Source of the DNA: Acidobacteriota bacterium
GTDB taxonomy: Bacteria > Acidobacteriota > Terriglobia > Bryobacterales > Bryobacteraceae
Length of the DNA stretch: 64,000 nt
Reading direction: 5' to 3'
Assembly: GCA_017307505.1 (NCBI GenBank)
Contig: JAFKEE010000017.1
Coordinates: 124,001 to 188,000, forward strand
Shown: one piece after another, positions 7,862 through 16,614 of the stretch
Layout of the letters: every line of letters starts with the position of its first letter
Numbering within the stretch: the first letter of the stretch is position 1
Position numbers and translations under genes: made by a program
The notes under the pieces: model-generated
Database searches by the model: none
What the model was told of the DNA's origin: nothing
What the model saw: only the letters and a program-made list of their open reading frames with translations

Positions 7862-10800
7862 TCAGAACATCAACTTCATCCCGAACTGCATGATGCGCGG
7901 GTCGCGGGCTGAGGTGATGACTCCGAAAGTCGAGCTGATGTTCAGGCCGTTGGTGCCGGGCGAAAAGCTGACGTTCGGATTTCCGAGATTGCGATGGTTG
8001 ACGAAGTTGAACGCCTCGGCCCGGAACTGAAGCCTGACGCGTTCCGCGATGCGGGTGTCCTTGATCATCGACAGATCGAAGTTGACGATGCCAGGTCCGC
8101 GGACGTCGGGCAGGGTCCGGCTGACGTTGCCGTAGGTGAAGTTCGCCGGATTAATGAACGCGGTGGTGTCGAACCAGCGGTCCGACGTAGGGTTGTCGAG
8201 CTTGGCGCTGACGCCGGTTGAATTGGGCCGGTTGGCGAGGAAGTTGTTCGCACCGCGCACGGCCAGGGGCAGGCCGCCCTGCAATGTGGCGATGACGTTC
8301 AACTGCCAGCCGCCCAGGACGCGATCGGCAACGCCGTTGCTGGAGGCCCAGCGCTTGCCTTTGCCGAAGGGCAGTTCGTAGATGCCGCTCAACACGAGGC
8401 GCTGGGAGACGTCGGTCGGATCGATGGAGCGCTCCGCTTTGCGGTTGTACTTCCCGTTCTGGTAGCCGTTATCGCTGCCGACTTCGACGGCGCCGAAATT
8501 GGAGGGCACCACTTCGCTGTCGCTGATGAGCTTGCCGAAGGTGTAGGACGCCAGGATGGCGAAGCCATTGTCGAGGCGGCGTTCGGCCGTCGCGAGCAGA
8601 GCATGGTAGTTGGAGCCGCCCAGGTGGGGCAGGCGGACGCTGACGCCGGTGTAGTAAGGATACGGCTTCAGCGACTGAGACCGGCTGATGGTGGCGCCAC
8701 CGAGCGAGCCGGGGATCTTGCCCGCGTAGGGGTTCGGCACCTGATCCTGCAGGCTCAGGCCCAGCGAGTTGTACTGCGGGTCGAGCTGGTTGTAGTCGTA
8801 GGCGCTGGCGTAGTAGTTGGTGCCCTTGTTGGCCGTGTAGGAGGCATCCACCATCCACTTGCCGGGCAACTGCTGCTGCAGCGAGATCGTCCACTGCTGG
8901 GACATGGGGACCTTCTGGCCGCCCTGATCCCAACTCACGCCCTGGCCGAGGAAAGCGCTGGGGCCCAGCTTGGGACCGAGGGGTTCGATGGCCGGAGTCG
9001 GGAAGCCGTCCTTGAACTGGAAGGCCGCCAGGTTGGAGTTGCCGTTGGGCGGGTTGTAAGCGGTGGAAGTATTGGCGAAGCCGGCGGTATTGCCGAACGA
9101 GTCGCGATAGAACGTCTGCGGATAGAAGATCGCGTAGCCGCCGCGCACGACAGTCTTGCCGCTGCCGAACACATCATAGGCAAAGCCGACGCGGGGTCCG
9201 AAGTTCGTGTAGATGGGATCGAGGAACGTATTGCCGTAGTCGACGCCGGCATACTCGATGCGGCCGGGCAGGCCGGTGAGCGAGTTGACGGCGAAGGGAT
9301 CGAAGTTCGACGTGCCGTTGTTGCGTTCCCGCGGCCACTGCTGGTAGTCGTAGCGGAGACCGAGGTTCACGGTGAACTTGCGCGTCATCTTCCAATCGTC
9401 CTGGAAGAAGAAGCTGGTGGAGTAGGCCTTCTCCGACTCGCCGCCGTAGCGGATGAGCGAAGCACTGCTCACGCTGCCCAGCAGGAATGTCGCGAACGAA
9501 CTACCGGTGCCGACAGGCGTCTGGGGGTTCTGGGTGAGGCCGGCCGAGAAGCTAAATGAGCCGGAAGGTACTTCGCGCTGGTAGTTGTTGGCCTGCTGCA
9601 GGCGGAAATCCACACCAAACTTCATGGTGTGGCTGCCGGCAATCTTCGTAAGGGAATCGACGAGTTGCCAGGTGGTGGCGCCGCGGAGGCCGACGGTGAA
9701 AGCGCCGAAGCCGGGCAAACCGTTGTCGACGCGGGGCAGGGTGTCACCGGGCACGCTGGCCGGCAGGCCGAGCTTGGAGGGCCAGTCCTGGCCGTAGCTG
9801 TACGCGGTGAAGGGGAAGGCCTGGCGGGCAGCGCTGATGCGGAACTCGTTCAGCATGGTCGGCGTGAAGCTGTGCGTGTCGCTGATGACGCCGTTGTAGT
9901 TGAGGTAATTGTCGAGGCGCTGGCGGACATTGGGGTCGGGCAGCGAGCCGGCAAAGCCATTGTTGTTGAAGTGCTTGTAGTAAGCCCAGCGGCCGGACAG
10001 GGTGTTCTTGTCGTTGAAGCGGTGGTCGCCCTTGGCGGTCCACTGATTCATGTGGCGTTCTTCCTGTACCTGACCGATCCAGTTGTTGGCGTTGGTGAAG
10101 GCGTTGGTAGGAGTGCGGTTCGGCAGCGGGTAGAACTGCATCATCTTCAGCGACACGGGGTCGAGCCGGTTGGTGGGGATGATGTTGTTTGGAAGGGGGT
10201 CGCGGACAAAGCCGGAGCCGCTCGGGTTGGCCTTCGTGGTGCTGGGGTCGTAAATCTGAATCAGCTTGCCCGAGGCGTCGCGCAGATTGGAGAAGTTGCC
10301 ATTGCGCTGCTCTTCGATGGGCACGGTGAGAATGTTGGAGGCGAAGCGGCGGTTCTGCCAGCCTTCGTAGTTGAAGAAGAAGAAGGTCTTGTCCTTGCCG
10401 TTGTAGATCTTCGGCAGAACGACAGGGCCGCCGATGGTGCCGCCGTACTGGTGGTAGCGGAAAGGCGACTTGGTGGCGGCGAAGGCGTTGCGGGCGTCGA
10501 ACGCGTCGTTGCGGGCGAAATAGTAAAGCGAACCGTGAGGATCGTTGGTGCCCGACTTGGTAACGATATTCACGACGCCGCCGGCGGTGAAGCCGAACTC
10601 GGCGGACATGACGTTGGACTGCACCTTGAACTCCTGGACGGCGTCGACCGTGGGGTTGACGTTGATGTCGGCGAGGAAGGCGCTGTTGTTGTTGCCGCCG
10701 TCGACGATGAAGCTATTCATCGAGCTGGGGCCGCCGTTGATGCTGATGGCCGAGAGGGCGGTGCCGCGATCGACGAAGCCGCTGTTCGTGGGGCCGGCCT

Positions 10801-11281
10801 GCGATTTGACGCCAGGCGTCAGCATGACGAGGGCGAGGGCGTTTCTGCCGTTCAGGGGCAGGTCGGCGATGCGGCGGTTCTCCACCACCTTGCCGACGGT
10901 GGCGCTGCTGGTATCCACCAGAGAGGCTTCGCCCACGACCTCGATGGATTCGGAGGTCTGTCCGACTTCCATACGGATGTTGACCTCGGCGCGCTGATCG
11001 ACGAGCAGGGTGATGCCGCTGCGGACACCCTTCTTGAAGCCCTGCTTCTCAGCGGTGACGGTGTAGGAACCAACGGGCAAGGAAGGCGCGGTGAACTGCC
11101 CTTCTTCATTCGTGGTTGTAGTGAAAGCGGCATTAGTGCCGGTGTTGATGACACGGATCTCGGCGGCGGGCACAGCCGCGCCGGAGACATCGGTCACCGT
11201 TCCTATGACGGTTCCGCGGCCTTGCTGGGCAGCCAGCGGAAGGGCCAGGGAAAGCAGAAAAACCAAAGCGAATCTCAACAT
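7862..11281 (-). CDS. Oar-like TonB-dependent receptor with carboxypeptidase-regulatory domain
   Basis: An outer-membrane receptor of 1139 residues. In order: a Sec signal peptide (1-18, ending LPLAAQ), a carboxypeptidase-regulatory-like beta-sandwich (about 23-105, GTVTDVSGAAVPAAEIRV), a plug domain (about 110-240, with RRIADLPLNGRNA and FKVQSNVMSAEFG), and a long beta-barrel ending in Phe (FGMKLMF), the usual C-terminal signal for barrel assembly. This architecture is the Oar/SusC-like type abundant in Acidobacteria; the ligand is unknown. It starts 42 bp after the Tat-exported protein on the same strand, so both probably share one transcript and may work on one substrate. No TonB or ExbBD gene is nearby. 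Confidence 0.93.
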   Translation of the reverse strand: MLRFALVFLLSLALPLAAQQGRGTVIGTVTDVSGAAVPAAEIRVINTGTNAAFTTTTNEEGQFTAPSLPVGSYTVTAEKQGFKKGVRSGITLLVDQRAEVNIRMEVGQTSESIEVVGEASLVDTSSATVGKVVENRRIADLPLNGRNALALVMLTPGVKSQAGPTNSGFVDRGTALSAISINGGPSSMNSFIVDGGNNNSAFLADINVNPTVDAVQEFKVQSNVMSAEFGFTAGGVVNIVTKSGTNDPHGSLYYFARNDAFDARNAFAATKSPFRYHQYGGTIGGPVVLPKIYNGKDKTFFFFNYEGWQNRRFASNILTVPIEEQRNGNFSNLRDASGKLIQIYDPSTTKANPSGSGFVRDPLPNNIIPTNRLDPVSLKMMQFYPLPNRTPTNAFTNANNWIGQVQEERHMNQWTAKGDHRFNDKNTLSGRWAYYKHFNNNGFAGSLPDPNVRQRLDNYLNYNGVISDTHSFTPTMLNEFRISAARQAFPFTAYSYGQDWPSKLGLPASVPGDTLPRVDNGLPGFGAFTVGLRGATTWQLVDSLTKIAGSHTMKFGVDFRLQQANNYQREVPSGSFSFSAGLTQNPQTPVGTGSSFATFLLGSVSSASLIRYGGESEKAYSTSFFFQDDWKMTRKFTVNLGLRYDYQQWPRERNNGTSNFDPFAVNSLTGLPGRIEYAGVDYGNTFLDPIYTNFGPRVGFAYDVFGSGKTVVRGGYAIFYPQTFYRDSFGNTAGFANTSTAYNPPNGNSNLAAFQFKDGFPTPAIEPLGPKLGPSAFLGQGVSWDQGGQKVPMSQQWTISLQQQLPGKWMVDASYTANKGTNYYASAYDYNQLDPQYNSLGLSLQDQVPNPYAGKIPGSLGGATISRSQSLKPYPYYTGVSVRLPHLGGSNYHALLATAERRLDNGFAILASYTFGKLISDSEVVPSNFGAVEVGSDNGYQNGKYNRKAERSIDPTDVSQRLVLSGIYELPFGKGKRWASSNGVADRVLGGWQLNVIATLQGGLPLAVRGANNFLANRPNSTGVSAKLDNPTSDRWFDTTAFINPANFTYGNVSRTLPDVRGPGIVNFDLSMIKDTRIAERVRLQFRAEAFNFVNHRNLGNPNVSFSPGTNGLNISSTFGVITSARDPRIMQFGMKLMF

Positions 11282-11323
11282 GGAATCACCTCAAAAGACC
11301 TTTTGCGACGGGGCAGCCCCTGA

Positions 11324-12721
11324 TCAGGAATAAAAGAAGGCAGCGGTGGCGCGACAATCCGTCTGCGAGCGCAACCGCACCCAATGCGCCGAGAAGCCAT
11401 CGGGGAAGATGTGCTTCTGATAGCCGTCAGCCCCCACGCTGACGCGTCCATAGGGCATCCAGGCGCCGGTGCCCGTGAAGTCAATTTCGATCTCGATCGC
11501 GGCCGGTTTGTCGGTGCTGATGTGCAGCATCTTGCGATCAAAGCCGGTCATCAGATACGGGTCGGATGTTTCGTCCTTCCTGACCTGCGAATTCCACCAG
11601 GGACCGCCCCAACCGGCGGGTTTGCCCCAGCTCCACAGATCGTCAGTCTTGCCAAACCAGAGCCCGGACTGCGGCTGTCCGGCCACGGCATTGTTGTCGC
11701 GGTTGGGAGTCGTCTGATTGCCGCCGACGGCGAAGAGGCCGCGGAAGGCGCAGTAGTCGGGAATGATGCGCAGGTGCTGGCAGATGGGCTTGACGCCCCA
11801 AATATGACCGGTGAAGGCGATGGGCTGGAGCTCGTAGAACATGCCCTGGATGTCCATCAGGTAGTGCTCGGTTTCGACCTCGCGGATGCGCATCCATTCG
11901 GTCTGCCAGGCCTGCTCGAAGGAGTGGCTGGCTTTGGGCAGACGGAAGCGCTGCCACTTACCCTGGACCAGCGCCCAGAAGAGAACCGAGGCTTCATCCC
12001 AACCGGTGGCGAACATGACGGAGCCCATGTCCTGCCGGGCGGCCACGTCCATGTGGGGCTTGCCGGAGAGGCGGTTCCACGCCTTGCCATCGAACTCGAA
12101 TAGGCCGGCGCTGTCTTCGCCGTACTCGTAGAAGCCGTTGTTGGCCACGACGACGCGCCCTTGCGCGGTGAAGCCGCCCTTGAAGTGCGGCCGTTTGGCG
12201 AGGCCCATCTGCTTGACGAGGTCGAACATCGGCCGCGGTTTGAGGTCCTTCACATCCATCTCGCCGAAGACGCCTTCCATGGTCTGGAAGTAGACCCGGT
12301 TGGCCGGATCGGTGAGATGGCGCATGGTGGACGTAATGCGGTGCTTGTCGAACTCGGGGATGTGTTTCCAGTTGCCCTTGCCGTCGATGACGTACGGGCC
12401 GATGAAGCACTGGTTCGATTCGCGATGAATGAGGCGGTTGGCGTGGGTGCCGTCATGAACGTGGACACGTTCACTCTTCAACTGCTCGTCGATGCGATAG
12501 AGCCCGAGGCCGTAGCCGGTGCCCTGCATGTGGCTGTTGTAGGTGACGGCCCACAGCGAATCGGCCCAGGGCATGAGGGCGCCGATGCCGCATTCGGAGC
12601 GTTCCGGGAGGGTGTCTGCTTTGAATCCGATGTTCGCCGAGGCCGGCGTCAGGGACTGGGCGAAAGCGGAGCCGGCGGAACCGGCCACCAAAGAGAGAAG
12701 AGAGCGTCGGGAAAATGACAT
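11324..12721 (-). CDS. Tat-exported protein of unknown function (propeller-like)
   Basis: The 465-residue protein begins with a twin-arginine signal (FSRRSLLSLVAG, then AFAQ), so it is likely exported folded. The rest is rich in Trp, Gly and short repeated strand-like units (for example FEFDGKAWNRLSG and LFWALVQGKWQRF), which suggests a beta-propeller, and ends with a separate beta domain (about 390-465, EIEIDFTGTGAWMPYG). I do not recognise a named family or a catalytic motif. It is the first gene of a pair with the Oar-like receptor 42 bp downstream. That position suggests a periplasmic or surface partner that binds or processes the receptor's ligand, but this is inference from context only. 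Confidence 0.7.
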   Translation of the reverse strand: MSFSRRSLLSLVAGSAGSAFAQSLTPASANIGFKADTLPERSECGIGALMPWADSLWAVTYNSHMQGTGYGLGLYRIDEQLKSERVHVHDGTHANRLIHRESNQCFIGPYVIDGKGNWKHIPEFDKHRITSTMRHLTDPANRVYFQTMEGVFGEMDVKDLKPRPMFDLVKQMGLAKRPHFKGGFTAQGRVVVANNGFYEYGEDSAGLFEFDGKAWNRLSGKPHMDVAARQDMGSVMFATGWDEASVLFWALVQGKWQRFRLPKASHSFEQAWQTEWMRIREVETEHYLMDIQGMFYELQPIAFTGHIWGVKPICQHLRIIPDYCAFRGLFAVGGNQTTPNRDNNAVAGQPQSGLWFGKTDDLWSWGKPAGWGGPWWNSQVRKDETSDPYLMTGFDRKMLHISTDKPAAIEIEIDFTGTGAWMPYGRVSVGADGYQKHIFPDGFSAHWVRLRSQTDCRATAAFFYS

Positions 12722-12803
12722 CGTAGTCCGGTCCGCCAGGGACCATGACAGTTATGCGCCTTTTCGTTGTTCCGGCGCGTCTGCCATTTGGATTGATTAT
12801 TCG

Positions 12804-12820
12804 TAGGTCCTAGGTCCTAG
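12804..12820. repeat. Short tandem repeat TAGGTCC x2 next to the regulator stop
   Basis: TAGGTCC occurs twice head to tail and is followed by TAG, with a further ACCTAG at 12824-12829 that overlaps the regulator's stop codon. The unit contains the palindrome CCTAGG. It lies upstream of the Tat-protein gene. Function unknown; it may be chance. Confidence 0.35.
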
Positions 12821-12826
12821 AGAAAC

Positions 12827-13453
12827 CTAGTCTAAATGGACTATTCCGCGCTGGATGGCGGTAATGGCGGCTTGTGTGCGATCGACAACACCGAGCTTAT
12901 CGAGGAGGTGACTGACGTGGATCTTGGCCGTCTTCTCGGAGATGTGCAGGCGATCGGCGATTTCGCGGTTGCTGAGACCTTCGGTAATGAGGCGGAGGAC
13001 ATCGAGCTCGCGGTCGGTGAGTTCGGAGCCGGACATGCGCTCGGAGAGCAGACCGCAGATGACGGGCGGGAGGTAGCGCTTGCCGCCACGGACGGTGAGG
13101 ATGGCGTTCAGGAGATCGTCGGCGCTGGAGTCCTTCAGCAGGTAGGCCATGGCTCCGGCCTGGAGGGCGCGGTGGACGTCCTCGCTGCCTTCGTAGTTGG
13201 TGAGGACGACGATCCGGGCTTTGGGATCGCTTTTGCGAATGGCGGCGATGGCATCGAAGCCGGAGATGCCGGGCAGACGCAGATCCATGATGGTGATGTC
13301 GGGCTGATGCTGCTGGTAGAGGCCAATGGCTTCAGCACCTTTATCGGTCTCGGCGACGATTTGCATGTCTTCCCGCGCATCGATGACGGTGTGCAGGGCG
13401 AGGCGGGCGAAGTACTGATCTTCAACCAGAAGTATGCGAATCGGGTCTGTCAT
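12827..13453 (-). CDS. NarL/LuxR-type response regulator
   Basis: A 208-residue DNA-binding regulator with a receiver domain and a LuxR-type helix-turn-helix. Receiver residues are Glu11 and Asp12, the phosphorylated Asp57 (in IMDLRLPG), Thr85 and Lys107. The output domain spans about 146-207 (LTDRELDVLRLITEGLSNRE). Its ATG overlaps the TGA of the upstream propeller kinase (ATGA), so the two are translationally coupled and form a cognate pair: that kinase is of the HisKA_3 class, which normally phosphorylates NarL-type regulators. Candidate targets are its own operon, the divergent cstA, and the Tat-protein/receptor pair just downstream. The frame is open far upstream, but only ATG 13453 gives a proper receiver start. 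Confidence 0.93.
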   Translation of the reverse strand: MTDPIRILLVEDQYFARLALHTVIDAREDMQIVAETDKGAEAIGLYQQHQPDITIMDLRLPGISGFDAIAAIRKSDPKARIVVLTNYEGSEDVHRALQAGAMAYLLKDSSADDLLNAILTVRGGKRYLPPVICGLLSERMSGSELTDRELDVLRLITEGLSNREIADRLHISEKTAKIHVSHLLDKLGVVDRTQAAITAIQRGIVHLD

Positions 13454-16400
13454 TCGGGCTTCGACGTCTGAAGCGGAAGGTCTGCTTCGACGATCGTACC
13501 ATTGCCGGGCGCGCTCTCGATATGCAGGGCTCCGCCGAAGCGGCGGGCGCGCTCCTGCATGACGATGAGGCCGAAGTGGCCGCTGGGCGTGCTGAGGGTG
13601 CGCTTGGGATCGAAGCCGGCACCGTCGTCGCGAATGCGGAGCTTGACGGCTTCCGGAGTGTACTGTATGCCCACCAACACATTGGACGCCTTGCCGTGAC
13701 GGACCGCGTTGGCCGTGGCTTCCTGGCAGATGCGCAGGGCATTCTGGCGCAGATCGCTGGACATCTGGCCGGGCGAGCCGCTGACTTCCAGTTTTGTGGC
13801 GACTCCGGTGCCGGCGGTGATCTGTTCCATGGTGCGGGCGACGGCGTCCTGCAGGCTTTCCGGAACGGGTTCGTTCTCGCGCAGATCCCAGATGACGCGG
13901 CGGGCTTCGGCCCGGTAATGGTGGACCATCTGGCGGGCTACGTCGACGGCTTCGGCGGCGCGAGCGGGCTGTTCCTTGAGACGGGTGAGAGTCGCGTCGA
14001 GCTGCCAGGAGATGGCGGAGAAGCCGGCCAGCAGCGTGTCGTGCCACTCGCGGGCGATGCGGTTGCGTTCGGCGAGTACGGCTTTGTAGCGGCCGCGCAG
14101 GACGTACATGCGCCAGCGGTAGAAGGCGTAGCCGAGCGCGGCCAGCGCCAGCAGAACGGCGGTGAAGAACCAGGCGGTCTGGTAGAAGCGTGGCAACTGG
14201 CGGATGGTGACGGAGACGGGCTCACTCCAGGGGCCGCCTGGTTCGCGGGCCTCGACGAGCAGGCGGTGCCGGCCGAGAGGAACGGTGGAGTAGCGGGCGG
14301 AACGCTCGCCTTCGCGCTGGATCCAGTCGGGGTCGTTGCCTTCGAGCCGGTAGCGGAAGCGCAGGTGGGCGGGCGAGGAGAAGCGCAGCGCGGTGAAGCG
14401 GACCTCGAGGTCGCGGGTGCCGGGCTGGAGTTCGACGGGCTCGGCCAAGGGCTGGGCTCCCGCGAGGATCTCCTCAATGCGAACGGGCGGCGCGGGTGGA
14501 TGCGCGACACGCGCCGGACGGATGCGGACGAAGCCTTTGGCCGTTGGGAACCAGAGGCTGCCTGCCCGGTCGCGCCAGCCGGAGGGCTGGGAGATACCGT
14601 GGCACTCGATGGTGCGGAGGCCGTCCTCCTGCTCGTAGAGCGCGGCGTCGATCGATTTGCGGCGGCCCGTGAGAACCTCCTCCAGTTGGCTGCTGGGGAT
14701 GCGGAGGATGCCGCGGGAGGAGCTGATCCAGTGGCTGCCGGCGTGGTCGTCGAGCAGCTTGAAGAGAGAGTGGCCGGGCAGTCCTTCGCGCGTGCCGAGG
14801 GAGGTGGCCCGACCGTCGCGGAGGAGGGCCAGGAAGCCGCCGCGCGTGGAGGCCCAGATGCGGCCCTGAGCGTCCTCTGTGAGGGAAGTTACATATTCGT
14901 CGGCAAGACCCTGCGCTTTGCGGATCCAAGTGGGCCGGCCGTTCTCGAAGACGGCGACGCCGGAGTCCGTACCGGCCCAGATGCGGCCCTGGCGGTCCTG
15001 CAGCAGGCAGATGGTGTTGGTGGCCGGGAGGACGATCTGACCGGGGTGTGGGGCGGGCGGGCCCGGGGCCCGTCGTTCGCGCGGCGGGACTGGGTTGGGC
15101 TCGCCGGCCTCCTCCGACTCGGGGGCAGTGCGGGCTGGGGTGGGCTCCGGTTGGGGCGGCGTGGGCTGCTCGGTTGATGACGCGGGAGTAGCCCGTCGCT
15201 GGCGCTCCGGGCCTGGGTTCGGGCGGGCGGCTCCGTCTGTTTTGGCGGAACCGGGGGTGGCTGGGTTCGCCCGCTCCTTACCAGTCGCGGTTCGCAGCGC
15301 GGGGGGGGCTGGGTTGGCGGCGGAGACGGGGTTGCCGTTGGGAAAGTACCGAAGAGAGGAGCCGGCTACCCAGAGCCCGCCGGCCCGATCGAGCAGGAGG
15401 GCAGAAACTGAGCCGTGGATGAAGACGCGGGGATCGTAGGCATGGCCGTCGAAGTGGTGCAGACCTTCCCAGGTGCCCAGCCAGAGACCGCCGCGGCCAT
15501 CTGGCGCCAGCGAGCGGATGCTGAGGTCCAGGGCGGGCAACGGCGTGGGCATTTGCCGGAGGACCCCATCGCGCAGAAGGTAGAGGCCGCTGCGCCAGGT
15601 GCCCATCCAGAGTCCGCCGCCTGGCGCCTCCATGACGGCGGAGGCGAAGTTGCCGCCCAAGCCTTCGGGGACGCCGAAGGGCTCGACCAGCGGATTCTTC
15701 CAACGGCTGAGGCCGCCGCTGCGCGAGCCGATCCAGAGGTTGCCGTCATGGTCCTCGAAAAGCGTGCGAAGGAAGTCGTCGGGAAGACCATCGCGCGTGG
15801 ACCAGTGCTCGGCTCCCTGCGCAGTGAGGCGGTAGAGGCCCTGGCCCCAGGTGGCGGCCCAGAGAATGCCGTCGCGGTCGCGGAGAGTTTTGACGACGGG
15901 TCCATTCACGCCGGGCTGGCGTTCGAGCGTGAACGCGCCGGCGGATTCGCGGACGCGATAGAGTCCGTTGGAGGTGCCTGCCCAGACGACGCCATCGGGA
16001 CCGGCCATGACGCTGAGGAAGGTGCCATGCGGCGCGCCATCCCGGGCGATTGTGCGCACCCGGCCGGCGTCATAGAAGTGCAGCCCGCCGCCGGCGGCAA
16101 TCCAGATGCGGTGGCGCGGATCCTCGGCGAAGACGTGCCAGGAGTTGCCGGCGGAGCTGCCAATGCCGATGGCGACGGAGCCACGGGTATCGCGGCGGTG
16201 AATGCCGTTGCCGCTGATCCAAAGGGCTCCGCTGGAGTCTGTAAACAGGCCCATCAGGCTGGCCCCGAAGTGGGCCACATGATGCAATTGCCGGTTCTCG
16301 AGGCGGTAGAGGTCCTGGTAGTAGGTGCCGATCCAGGCGGCGTCGCCCGGGCCAGGAGCGAAGGAACTGACCCACTGGCGTTCAATCGATGCGGTGCCGG

Positions 16401-16614
16401 CCAGAGGCGTGAAGCGGACCCCGTCAAAGCGGGCGAGCCCTTCTCCTGTGCCGATGAGCAGATAGCCGCCAGGCCCGTACTGGATGGCATTGACGTAGTT
16501 GTGCGGCAGGCCGTCCTCAATCTGCCAGACCTTTTTGTGGTACTGGGAGAGGCGCAAGCCGGGATCGAGCGCCAAGCACGGCAAGGCGAACAGGAACAGG
16601 AGGAGATGCTTCAC
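13450..16614 (-). CDS. Beta-propeller sensor histidine kinase (HisKA_3 type)
   Basis: A 1054-residue membrane sensor. A signal peptide (1-16) leads into a periplasmic two-component propeller of repeated blades (patterns like DGLPHNY, GLARFDG, LWIGSRSGGLSRW), then a Y_Y_Y domain, one membrane span (about 805-830), the HisKA_3 dimerisation domain with the phospho-His in EWHDTL (near 856), and an ATPase domain (NAVRHG, DDGAGFD) to the end. A proline-rich, low-complexity insert of about 95 residues (about 430-525) interrupts the propeller, and its codons include an 8-C homopolymer. The start is GTG, overlapping the previous gene's stop (GTGA). It should sense a periplasmic ligand and phosphorylate the coupled regulator; the ligand is unknown. 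Confidence 0.9.
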   Translation of the reverse strand: MKHLLLFLFALPCLALDPGLRLSQYHKKVWQIEDGLPHNYVNAIQYGPGGYLLIGTGEGLARFDGVRFTPLAGTASIERQWVSSFAPGPGDAAWIGTYYQDLYRLENRQLHHVAHFGASLMGLFTDSSGALWISGNGIHRRDTRGSVAIGIGSSAGNSWHVFAEDPRHRIWIAAGGGLHFYDAGRVRTIARDGAPHGTFLSVMAGPDGVVWAGTSNGLYRVRESAGAFTLERQPGVNGPVVKTLRDRDGILWAATWGQGLYRLTAQGAEHWSTRDGLPDDFLRTLFEDHDGNLWIGSRSGGLSRWKNPLVEPFGVPEGLGGNFASAVMEAPGGGLWMGTWRSGLYLLRDGVLRQMPTPLPALDLSIRSLAPDGRGGLWLGTWEGLHHFDGHAYDPRVFIHGSVSALLLDRAGGLWVAGSSLRYFPNGNPVSAANPAPPALRTATGKERANPATPGSAKTDGAARPNPGPERQRRATPASSTEQPTPPQPEPTPARTAPESEEAGEPNPVPPRERRAPGPPAPHPGQIVLPATNTICLLQDRQGRIWAGTDSGVAVFENGRPTWIRKAQGLADEYVTSLTEDAQGRIWASTRGGFLALLRDGRATSLGTREGLPGHSLFKLLDDHAGSHWISSSRGILRIPSSQLEEVLTGRRKSIDAALYEQEDGLRTIECHGISQPSGWRDRAGSLWFPTAKGFVRIRPARVAHPPAPPVRIEEILAGAQPLAEPVELQPGTRDLEVRFTALRFSSPAHLRFRYRLEGNDPDWIQREGERSARYSTVPLGRHRLLVEAREPGGPWSEPVSVTIRQLPRFYQTAWFFTAVLLALAALGYAFYRWRMYVLRGRYKAVLAERNRIAREWHDTLLAGFSAISWQLDATLTRLKEQPARAAEAVDVARQMVHHYRAEARRVIWDLRENEPVPESLQDAVARTMEQITAGTGVATKLEVSGSPGQMSSDLRQNALRICQEATANAVRHGKASNVLVGIQYTPEAVKLRIRDDGAGFDPKRTLSTPSGHFGLIVMQERARRFGGALHIESAPGNGTIVEADLPLQTSKPE

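Noticed and set aside
7836-8030. 64-codon plus-strand frame starting in the palindrome
   Set aside because: Most of it is antisense to the receptor's C-terminus and it has no ribosome site.
9629-11323. 564-codon plus-strand frame over the receptor gene
   Set aside because: It is antisense to a clear TonB-dependent receptor with signal peptide and conserved domains. Its Gly/Val/Ala/Glu-rich sequence is typical of the reverse of GC-rich genes.
13522-15177. 551-codon plus-strand frame over the propeller kinase
   Set aside because: It is antisense to a complete kinase, has low complexity, no ribosome site and no domain.
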